Shown piece after piece: positions 42,601 to 54,600 of a DNA stretch of 64,000 nucleotides. The position numbers and the translations under genes were made by a program. Where the stretch lies: NCBI GenBank assembly GCA_028554795.2, contig CM068839.1:43955117-44019116 (forward strand), written 5' to 3'. The stretch comes from Sinohyriopsis cumingii. Taxonomy: Eukaryota; Mollusca; Bivalvia; Unionida; Unionidae. The notes under the pieces are model-generated. The model was not told the origin of the DNA and ran no database searches. It was given only the letters and a program-made list of their open reading frames with translations. The stretch's first letter is position 1. Every line of letters starts with the position of its first letter.

Positions 42601-45600
42601 GTCAATGTAGACTCGTTGAAGCATGGTGTGCCAAGGCTAAAAATACCATGGTAAATAAACTCACCTTCATATACAAAAAGAATGGAATTATACATTTATA
42701 AAGGGGTTCTTCAGAGCATAAAGACATGCAATCATGTAAATAGTGTAGCCTGAGCCTAACTATGAAGACGTGGGCTACACGTGTGTGTGACTAAGTGTTC
42801 GTTCAACATGAGATTGTTGTTGTTGTTGTGGGGTTTAACGCCATATTTCAGCACACGATAGGCTATGCATGGCAGCCAGTATTAATGGTGGAGGAAGAAC
42901 CCGGGAAGAGCCACCGACCCATGAGAAGCTACTGACAAGCTTTCTCACATACCCACGTTAGCTGAATCCTAGACTCGAACCCACTCAACATGAGATAAAG
43001 TTATGCAGATAAACATGACTCAAGGATCGCCTGTATAAACATGCATGTGCAGGAGGTGACTGAATGAACCATGTATAGAGCACTGAACTGTACTTGTCCG
43101 ACTATAATGGAAGAAACACAGAAATGTACCAGAGTGTCTACATTACACCCACACAAAAAAATTCGCGTAAAAAGGAACTGAGGCACTGTTATAGAGACGT
43201 ACACAGTAGGCATGACAAAGTCCATTATGAGGCAATACTTAAAGGAGAAAAGGCGCAGAGACCATCCATACAAGTAAATACAGTCATGCTGGCACTCTGA
43301 CACTACAAAAGCCTTGCATAGGAACTCGCCAATGCGTACCCGTTTGTAAAGGTATATAATATGTAGGAGTTAAATGAGCACTACAGATTTGCATGTATAA
43401 ATACAGAATGTACCAGTATCTACATTACACACAAACAACCTTCACAAAGGTACCATTATCGATAAATACCTGGTAGGTGCAACAAAATCCATTATGAGGC
43501 AATACTTGTAGGGAAAAAAAGGACCATAGATCGCCCATACAATTAATTACACTAAAATGGCACCTGGATGCTATGAAAGCCTTGGATAAAAAAGGAAATT
43601 ACACATATATAGGAGTTATATGAGCACAAGAGACTTGCACGTAAAATTAAGTATAGCGCAAATGGACGGAGGTCGCTTAAGCTCTAAGTGTGAAGACGAC
43701 AAAATGTGACTAATCTGTCAAGGCAGAACTTTGTCGTGAGAGAAAGAGTTGGAAATACAGATGAAGTATACTTTCCTTAGAAGTGAAGAAACTCCTCCAG
43801 CTTGAAGTGACATATCTTCCATGTAGCTTTGGCATTGCAAGGTCTCTCATGATGAGAGCATGCTTCTTGGCACGAGTGGAATAACTAATGTATCCTTATG
43901 CCTTGGGACCAAGTCTTATATGTATGGGAAGATCACTCTGCTTGACGGCCAATGGGTTGGCAGACAACTTTTAGCTCCCTTAAGCTAAAAGTAGTATCTG
44001 CGAGGGCTGGATTTTTGAGGTAGTGGTAGTTCTCCTAAGGTGTTATGATTGGGTAATGTATTCGAAGAAGAAACTTTGTTTGTGAACAATGCTCTTGTTT
44101 GTAAGAGAATTTTCAAGAAAATGTTCAAATACCAAGAATGAGCTTACCCCAAAGGAATCTAAAAGTTACATAATTTTCTTTGGGTTAAAAGGATTAGATA
44201 GTTATTTGGAATATTAAAGGTCATTCTATCCTCTAGTTAATTTAAGTAGAAGTGTGATTATGTAATAATGCTTTGAAATGTCACAATTTAAACTAATTTA
44301 ACATTGAATTTTAGATGTCAACCTTCATGTTGAATTTGATCATATGTATCAAGTTGTGCAGGAGTTAATGCCACAGTTAGTAGCATATTTTCAAAATTTC
44401 AAAGGTTTTTTAAGTGTTCAAAATCATGTTTTTCAAAGTGCATTATTACATTCATTTTAAAGGATAAATAAATAACACTGTAGGTAAACAAAAGTTAATA
44501 CATAACTATTAATCCGTATGAGGAACATTTCTTGCAATGAAATTTAAAAATAAAACATGAAGTCAATTTTATGATCATTCATATCTTTCCCATTAATATT
44601 AAACATTCAATATCTGGGCATTAGAATAATGTAGTCACTGAACAAAGTTCATTTTACTCTGTCTACACTACACTATTTACAAAGTCCAAAATATTTTAGA
44701 GTGAATTTTTCAGTTCCTGTAGCTTGTCATCAAGCTGTTTTTCAAGAGCTCGAAGTTCAGCGATTTTGTCATTTTCACTTTTCCTCAAATTATTTTGATG
44801 TCGGGATACAGGAAATTTTCATATGGATCTTTGCTTTCAATGCATAGTCATCAGCACCAGCTGTCATTGTCTCAATGTCTTTTTCAGTACCATACTTTCT
44901 TCTTCACTCATCCCCATAATCAAAAAAAGTAAAGATATTTGTTTTTTATATTAACACTTATTTAAAGACAGATATGGATATTTTAATCTATTTCATATTC
45001 GATATATTAATATTTCTATCATCTGTATTCTATATTTTTATATTTATCATGTTCATTGCAATTATTATCTGTCCTATTTCCACTCCATCCCAAAATAGAA
45101 CATAACTGAATTTCATAATTATGGCTATATACAGTTTCTATTTTAAACCATGAATCTGTGTTCACAGACATAACCCTTTCGTCAAAATATGATTTCATGC
45201 TGAAGGCTTCTTGTTTTGCCTGTATTAAGCACCATTACAAGAGCTTGTTTGTTTTCCAGTTGCATGTGACAGTGGAGCACTCTCCCATTGCACACAAATC
45301 AATAACTTTCTGGCATAATTTGCATTTTGCAAAGCTCTCTGAGAACGATTTCGTATCTCAGAATTTATATTTTCTTCATCTAGCCACTGAAGTTGGAATT
45401 GGCTGGCAGCAGTGTCGGAACAAATGATTCAAATTTAAACCACTGCTACATCCAGGCTATGTACAATCAGAAGTTCAAAATGTACAACTGCGCAGTGGCC
45501 AGTTGTGGACAAATTTCTGTTCCGGTACAAACTTAGCGAGAGATTGTTTTTATTCTCTTTCCCCCATTTCTTTTTATTTAATTCTATAAAACAAAAACTA

Positions 45601-48600
45601 CTAATTCCTTTTGGTTTCAAGAAATTCAGTGCTTTTCAAGGTACACAGACAATATTTTTAATTTTCAAGGCCTTGAGGGAAAAATTCATTTTTCAAAGCT
45701 TTTCAAGGTCCCTATGGACCCTGTAATGCACAACTGAACACGAGTTGTAACTCTTGCCAAATATTGACAACTGAAAATTATACTTGGATGTCAGTTAAGA
45801 AATACTAGTGACAGCTAATTTAATGCAATACCTAAATATCTTGAGCTGTTGCCAATATTGAATTCTACACTTTTCTGGGTTTTAAGTGAAATGGAATCAA
45901 TTAAACGATGATGTGAAGCATGACATTTATTTAAAAAGGCAATTTTCCCCAGATATGTGGGCGGTGTCTTTTGCATGACAGAAAGAAAATGTTTTGAAAT
46001 GATGTAATTTTGAATCAGTACCTAACAATTTTTCAGTCATATGCTACAATGTCTGCAGTATGACAGTTTATAGTGATTTGTAGCAATGGGGCATCATGCC
46101 GCAAACATGTAGCATGATGCAGACCTGCCAACCTTGACGAGTCAGTCTCAGTAAGGCTGTTGATTTTTTCAGTAACGAGTAACAAAATATCAATAACTGC
46201 TATTGTAAAGCTGGAAAACATAATTAAGAGTTTGACACATTGACAATAAAAAATATTCAACTGAAAAGTACTTTATTTACCACTAGTACAGTTGCACAAA
46301 CTCTAGTTCCAAACCATTCGCAGCTCAATGGCTTGTTGCTATCTCTCAACTTGACATAATTCTTGGAAATTCTTTTTCATTTTACATGATGAAGCAATCA
46401 TATCTCCTGCCCTGAGACATACTCAAATTGGCACGTGATGTCCAATAAACGTAATTGTGTCCTTTCCAGCTTTTATTCACAAGAATCTTAATACTCCTTT
46501 TTATTCTTCTGTGTTGATTAGTAACACTTTTCTAGAAGTTTATTTTTCCTTTCATCTTAAACATGCACTGCTTTCTGGATGTAATTTTAAAAAATTCTAT
46601 GTCCTCAAGTCGACCGCTGATAACATGCATTGTACTGTAGGACTAATGGCGATTAGGGGCAAATTTTGTGATTTTAATATTGCAGTTTTGATCACAGACA
46701 TATCAAAGACACAGACTTTATTACTTCTAATTTCATTTTCTTTAACTATCAAAAAAATTTATCATCTTGATAAACTAACTGAACACTACTTACTTCATTG
46801 TAGTTAACGTGTTGTAGGTTTTAGTAATCAATGTGTCCTTCTCTCCTTTCCGTGGTGGTCGCACAGTGATCATTTCAAGAGTGTTTGGTCTTGCACAAAT
46901 ATCACGTGCTACAAGTCCTACTTTTTCCGTGATGCATCGCTTGAGGTCTATGTAACCAATAGGATCCTGTTAAGACAAGAGATGAGGAAAAAGAAATGAG
47001 AAGGTATATATTTTGTCATCACTGATCTAACATTTACTAAATAATACTGTAAAATGCAAAGAAAAGTTGCCTCATACTTTGTCAAGCAGAAAATGTATAC
47101 AACAGAATACACATGGCTAACTCAGAAAGACAGGTAAAGTTTATGTTTCATAAAGGTTATGTTGGAGCTGGCTGTAACAAAATGCACTTAAGTGGTGATG
47201 GCAAATAATCATTCAGAATGGAAATAATTGAGAATTATTTTTCCTTTGTTACTAATACATTTATTATTTATATCTTTGCAAACAAGTGAAAAAGATCATA
47301 TAGCAATTGTTTCAAAATCTAGGTTAATTACTATAAATATTTCGAGGCTTATCTAAACTAAATTCAGAAATTCAGAAGTTTTCAAGATGCTTTTGTTCCA
47401 GTGTTACCATATGTGCTCTAACACTGAAATGTACTAATGGACATCTCTAGCAGTTTAAATGTACTACTGTCCAAGTCTAATGGTTTAAATGTACTACTGG
47501 ACAGCTTTAACAGTTTCAGTGTAATACTGGCCAGATCTTACAATTTAAACATAATATTGACCAGGTCTAATGGTTCAAATATACTACTGGCCAGGTATCG
47601 CAGTTTAATTGTATTAATAGAGAGATCTAATGGTATAAATATACCACTCAAGATTTCTAATGGTTTAAATATACCACTAGAGAGCTCTTACAATTTCAAT
47701 GTACTATGCACACCTCTAATGATTTAAATGTACTAGTGGACAGCTCTTTAGTTTAAATGTACTAGTGGACAGCTCTAGTGGTTTAAATATACTACTTTTG
47801 GGCAGCTCTAACAGTTGAATTGTACTACTAGACAGCTCCAACAGTTTCAATTTACTAATGGACAGGTATTACAGCTGAATTGTATTACTAAACAGCTCTA
47901 ACAGTTGAACTGTACTACTGGACAGCTCTAACAGTTTAAATATTGTACTGGACAAGTCTAACATATTTAATGTGTGTATGATTTGGATTTTTAACGTAGC
48001 ATTTACATTTTTTCAGTCATATCGCAATGATGTCTGCAGTATGGCAGTTTATGTTTAGCACTAAGGCATCATGCCGCAGACATGTAGCATGATGTCCCAC
48101 CCAGTCACATTGTCCTGACACCAGGCCGACCAGTCCTAACACTAATCTCGTAATGCTGAGTGCCAAGCGAGGCAGAAGTTAGTAACATTTTTGTAAGTCT
48201 TTGGTATGACTCGGCTGGGGATCGAACCCTCGACCTCCCGCATCTGAGGCAGATGCCCTAACCACTTGGCCACTGTAGTGGTAACAGTTTAAATATTACT
48301 GGACAAGTCTCATGGTTTAAATTTACTACTGCACAGCTCTACATTTTTTGTTTCTCACCTTTTTATTTTCATCATCAGGATACTTCCAGAAGGCCAGTTT
48401 ATTTCCAAACAGAACGCACCACCGTCTATGCCACGCCCCCAGACCGCTGACATCCTCAAACATGGTCAGGAAGCCACGTTCCTCTACATTCTGTTCCATC
48501 ATACACTTCAATTTCATGTAGACTGTACCATGTAGTGGTGACAAATATGTTATCTGTGGATATTTAAAAGAAATTGAATGGACATACCTCCTAAATCACT

Positions 48601-51600
48601 AATTTTTCTGTCAATCATTGTATAGTGTCAGTTAAACCCCCCCCCCCCCCCCGGGGTGTAAAACTGAGGGTACAAAAAAAACCTTGGTGTCAGAACTGGG
48701 GGTCAAATAAAAAATGTACTGACAAATTTTCTGATGACTTGTACTTTTTCAGCTTGAAATAGGATATTGCAACTTGCACAACATACTCTCTCTGTCTCTC
48801 CAAATATACAAATAAACCAACATGCACAATTTACAAACAAATGCATTGTCCATTCAAAGAATAATTTTATTAGTTCATTCTTCTTTTAAAGTCGTACTTT
48901 TAACAGTCTCCTTATAATCTTTTTGAAGCAATATTATAGATCAACACATTACATACAAGCCAATACAAAATGCCTTATAAATCTTTCTAAGTAAATGGCA
49001 GTTAATTTAGTGCCTGTCATAAAATGTGTACTATCATCGGTTTCATTGTACTTCATCCTAGAATAAATTTATCCAAAAATCAAGGAGGCTAATGATTCAT
49101 CTTCTTTCTAATAAGTTACACTTGAACTTTAAGATCTTTCTTTTATTGCAGCAAAGTTAAAAACCAACAAAATCTGCAATGACTCCCTGACTTTGTAATC
49201 CAAATAACGCATTTGTCTCAGCAAGTTTACTGATTTCTTTGCTGTGAAAGGTCTTGGGTGATAATGTGTTCTCCAGATATCTTGTGGTGAATGAGGGCAG
49301 ATTTTGTAAAATTCTTAAACCCTGCCACAAAAGGATTATTCACTTTTGTCATCTTTGCAATCACGCGATCAGAAGTCACACCGGTAATCCTAATGGATGT
49401 GCTGTATTCCAGTCAAGGGAATTATTTTCTTTTTTCATTAAATTTAGATCCACAGTTACTCTTTTGTGTTCTGCTTCTTTCACTTTCTTCGCTAATGATT
49501 CTTAGTGCATGACGTTTTAATCTGGTGATCACTTTCTAGTGGGGTGGCCGACTGGTCTAAAGCGCTCACTGTTACGGATCACTGCCATCTCACCTCTGTC
49601 TGCATTGGTTCGAGTCTCGGATTCGGCTAATGTGGTTATGTGAGAAAGCTTGCCAGTAGCTTCTTGTGGGTTGGTGGTTCTTTCCGGGTTCTTCCTCCAC
49701 CATTAATACTGGCCACCATGTATAGCCTATTTTGTGCTGAAAAATGGCGTTAAACTCTACAACAACAACAACACTTTCTAGTGCAACAAGCATTGAGGTT
49801 AAACATCTAGATGACATCTTGCTGAGCTTGATGGAAATCGCCTGAGACTCAAAAGATTAGGTGAAGCTACTCTGTCATAACATTGCCTATGCTAGTCTGG
49901 TTCTTTATTTCATATGTTCCCTGCATTGCATTCTACTATACAAATAGAGGAGAGCAATGCAGGGAGAAAACAAAGCGGAGAAGCAGTCAACGCCTATGCT
50001 CGAAGCATACACAATGCCATACCTCGTCCAATGCATTGGATATCAAATAAATCCTGATCGCATTATGCAAATCCTTTGTGTAAAAAAAACGCATGGCAAC
50101 AAAACATGCATCAATTTTCTCCAGCATGCGTCCCTAATGCACAAATGTGAGTAAAGGGAAACAATGAGTGTATATTTTTGAAAATTCCTCCAACTTTGAC
50201 TACTATACCAATTCACCACTGTCTGACTACCAGTGGTGTTGTGCTAAATAAAGGAGAACACAATAAATGAGGGAATGCATGTTACTCAGATGCAGGGGAG
50301 ACAATGGTGAGTGCATAAAAAGTAAAGCTATACATATGCCACTTTTTGATGATTATGCCAATACCGCGTATAGCCGATTATTAAAATTGCTGATATCAAT
50401 TATGAGACTGATTATTTCAAGAAACCGCCTGTTCTACAGTTAGTGAAAGCACTAGCATTTGATTGACAAGTAAACCTTGCCCTATTTTTGTTATAACTAA
50501 CAATGCCTAAAATGGGTGCGGATTTATGTTAACAGTTCAAATGTTATAGACCCTAGAGAGTACTGGTCATAGGTTGAACCATTCTATTTGCGAAAAGTTA
50601 CGAACATTTCATATAAATAACTGTTTAAATGATCAAACTGGTATTTTCAATAATGTATCGCTCATGTTTGTTGTGGACATGGAAAATATTATGTTCATTT
50701 GCTTGTCTGAAAGTTTCATTTGTGATTTGTTGAACTCATCCACATCATTAACTTTAGCATCTCTAATTTCAAATGGATGAAACAAGCTTGTTTAGTTTAT
50801 TAACAAACAAATCTAACAAACCACAGGCTAAAGCATCTGCTACATGAGCATACATTCTTTAAAAAAAGTAGTTTCTATTAAACAATACTATTTTTAAACA
50901 CATCGTGCATTATGAAGCTTTGCTGTATGGAAAAATATTGCATGATTCTGACAATGTAAAGTTGATGGAGAAAAAATGAGCACATAATAATCTAAAATAC
51001 TGTACATATTTCTTACAAAGTGAACTTTAACTTGCAATCACCCACATCTGAGAATGTTGAGGTACTTACTCTCTCTAGTGTGAAGGAGTTCTTGTCCAAT
51101 GACTTCATTGTAAGAGGAACTGTTGTGATAAGGGTGAAACTGGTAGACCTCACTGCATTTGGACCGCCTGGGCTTTCCACTGGAACAAGACAGTACAAGG
51201 GTTGTCTCATTCTTTCATCAGTATCGTGCATAAAATATCCAAGATATCTGTGCACAAGTGATACGTGAAAATAAAATGGCAATTTTGTGCACAAAAGATG
51301 CATGGACATAACATGCACATTTTTTATACATTATAAAGGAGAGCTATTTTATACAGAAAAGTACCAATCAAGAACAGTATGCAGTAAAGTCCATTTAAAA
51401 AAAGGGGGGGGGGCAATGAAAATATATTAACAAATGCCATGTAACACTGATGCCCTTGCTGCAGCATCTCTACAAATGTGATATTGTTAATGAGATCACC
51501 TAATGTGGCACATGATACATCCATCTTAAAGTTTTATAGTGCTTGGGTTGGGGTAATTATTGGGAAAGTGTTTGTATCTATTATTGATAAATGGTAAAAA

Positions 51601-54600
51601 TTAATATCACCTTGTAGCTCAGAGAAATAGGCTAATGAGAAATGGGGATTAGTCAGTGTTGAGAAACACTGAATAACTACAACATTTTTTTGGACAAAAC
51701 AGCTCTTTATTAGAACACTGAATAAACATTATAGTTGTTGGAATAAAATTACAGTCTTGTCTATTAGCATATCTCCTGTGCAATAGTTCAATGCAAGAAA
51801 AGTTTTTATTATTTTTACGCTTGCAAGTACATGTTTTATGCCCAAAATATTTTCAAGGTGGTCATTCAGTTACTTGCGCTTGAAAATCTTTCAGACATAC
51901 ATAATTGGGTAAGATACCCTGAAAATATCTTGAGAAAGTGGAACAGCCTGGACAACAAAAAAATATTCTCCTCTAATGCTTATACAAGTGGCTCTTTTTT
52001 CTGTACACTTTGATGAAGATAAATGTGCCAGAGTTTATTTTCCTTGTATGTGACCATGATCTCTATGTAGATGACCAATATTGAGAGAACGGAGGGGCCC
52101 CGAGTGGTCGAAAGCGCTCTCTATTATGGATCACTGCTTTCTCGCCTCTGTCTGTGTGGGTTCGAGTCTAGGATTTGGCCAATGTGGGTATGTGAGAATG
52201 CTTGCCAGTAGCTTCTCGTGGGTCGGTGGTTCTTGCCGGGGTTTTCCAGGGTTATTCCTCCACCATTAATACTGGCCGCCATGCATAGCATATCGTGTGC
52301 TGAAAAATGGCATTAAACCCAACGACAACAAATGAGAGACTGGGGACATGACTGATGTGTGACACTGCATTAAGTCATGATATACAAGTTGACCTGGACT
52401 GTGAGTATGGTTGTGATGTTTGACACTATCAAGTCAGATGACCAAAGAATCTTTAAAATATTTATAGTCATTAAAATACCCAGAACAACCATGTACAATT
52501 AAGTCACTGTTGTACATTTTCCTTTGGTGTGACCTTGACCATTACAGGGGGTAGGGGTATGGCTGTAGTATGCAACACACCATCTAATCATGTTACATAT
52601 GTGGCTAGAATGTTTTAAAAACATCCCTCAGTGGTGAAAAGCTTTACTCAAAGATGCAAGTCAATGATTGAAATTTTCCCTGCCCATGACTTTTAGGTAG
52701 GTTATGAGGCAGTAGTGTGCAGCCTATCATCTAGTCATAGAGATAATGCCAGAAATTTTCTTTTGCAGGGTTGATCCCCATAATTTACTTCTTTACAGGG
52801 GGGATCATGAGTTGGGAAGGGAGTGGGGTTGGGACAATGGAGAATGACAGCTGATGGGTCACACTATATTATAAGGTATATACATACCTAATTGAAAGCA
52901 AGAATTTAATTACTTTGATAATCAATAAAGTTGTCTGCACACCTAATTTACTTTGCTATGTTGGAAAATATTCTTCTGTTTCTTAACACTTGCAGGATTA
53001 GAATCACATTTCTTTCAAAATATTTAAGTGTTTTTCAAGGTTTGTCAGGGTTTAAAACCAAGTTTTACAGGGTGCATTCTTATATTAATTTTAAAGGATA
53101 CATAAATGAAACTGTATATAAACAAAACTTAATACTCACTATTACTTTTTACGAGGAACAGTTTTTGCAAATCTATTTTTTAAAAACCATCATTCCCATT
53201 AATACAAAACATGCTACATCTGGGCATTAGATTAATATACAGTCACTGAATAATGTTCATTTTACTCTGTCTACACTACACTATTTACAAACTCCAAAAT
53301 ATTTTAAAGTGAAATTTTGAGTTCTTGTAAATCTGTTTTTCAAGAGCTCCAAGCTCATCAATTTTGTCCTTAACACTTTCCCTCAAACTATTTGATGTCG
53401 TGAGAAAGGAAATTTTCCTATGAGTGTCTGCTTTCAATGCACAGTCATCATCAGCAGCTGTTATTGTCTCAATGTCTTTTTCAGTACCTGCTTTTCTTCA
53501 CCCACCCCCATAAAACAAAAACAAAAAGTAACAAAGATATTTGTTTTATTTACGTTATCACTTATATAAAAACAGCGCACGGATATTTTAAACTATTTCA
53601 TATTACATTAATATTTCTCTCGGCTTAGCTATATTCCATATTTTTAGATTTATTGTGTGCATTGCAATTATTTTCTGTCCTGTTTCCACTCAATCCAAAA
53701 AATAAAACCGGATCAAACTAATTTCATAATTAAGACTTTACAGTTTCTATGTTAAAGCTTGAATGTCCGTGTTCACAGACATACTTTCATCAAAAATGAG
53801 TTCATGCTGAAGACTTTATGTTTGCCGATTTGATCTAATGGGTTATTTTTCCCAGATGCATATGACTGAAAAGCACTCTCTCCCATTGCATGCAAATCAA
53901 TATCCTCCTGGAATAATTTGCATTTTGCAAAACTCTCATAATCCAAACTTTATATTTTTCTTCGTCTAGCAACTGAAGATGGAATCGGCAGCCATACATT
54001 TAAAAGTGTACAAATGATCAGAATTTAAGCCATGGCTACATCCGGGCTTCATACAATTGGAAGTTCAAAATGTATGACCAGATGTAGAAATTTCTGTTCC
54101 GGCACAAACTTAGCAAAGATGGTTCTGTTTTGGTTTGTTTTTTCCTTTTCCTTTTTATTTAAATCTGTAAAACAAAAACTATTTATTAATTCCTTTCAGT
54201 TTCAAGAAAATCAAGGCTTTTCAAGGTACCCAGACAATATTTTGAATTTTCAAGGTGTTTTCAAGGCACTGAGGGACAAATTCATTTTTCAAGGCTTTTC
54301 AAGGTCCGCTATGGACCCTGCACTCGATTTCTTGAAAACTTTGCAAATGGAAAATAATTTATTGGACACACACAGCTCCATCTGTATAATCAGTTTATTC
54401 ACTGCTTTGGATGTTGGCCTGCTCCTAAAGTTAGCTTGAATTCTGCTTCAAGAACCCAAATCTCCTCGCACAACCAATTTTTCATATTATTATTTTGTTA
54501 TAAATGCAGAACCAGTGCAATCTGGCCAGTCTGAAAGGATCTGTAAACTGGTCTTTAGGATATCCAAACAAAATTTTGCACAATTTATGGATGTTCCTAG

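Larger units (their letters stand above)
37085..44065 (-). mobile_element. decayed DIRS-like (tyrosine recombinase) retroelement
   Basis: About 37085-37230 and 43920-44065 are inverted copies (ccttaggagaactaccacta, agctaaaagttgtctg, gcagagcaatct). A partial third copy in direct orientation at about 37345-37390 (tcgaatacattacccaacca) fits the internal complementary region of DIRS elements. Between them on the - strand are a tyrosine recombinase remnant (about 38206-37540) and an RNase H-end remnant (about 40840-40470). Expected RT, methyltransferase and gag are not recognisable, so it is deleted or scrambled; other pieces (38220-38450, 39350-40450) look inserted. Same orientation as anillin, in its last intron. 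Confidence 0.65.

Noticed and set aside
47437-47727. 96-residue ORF with ten-residue periodicity
   Set aside because: By-product of the 30-bp minisatellite inside an anillin intron.
51013-51318. Longer anillin exon starting at about 51247
   Set aside because: That acceptor gives phase 2, which does not fit the preceding exon, and the extra residues do not match anillin. The pyrimidine-rich acceptor at 51180 fits both phase and homology.
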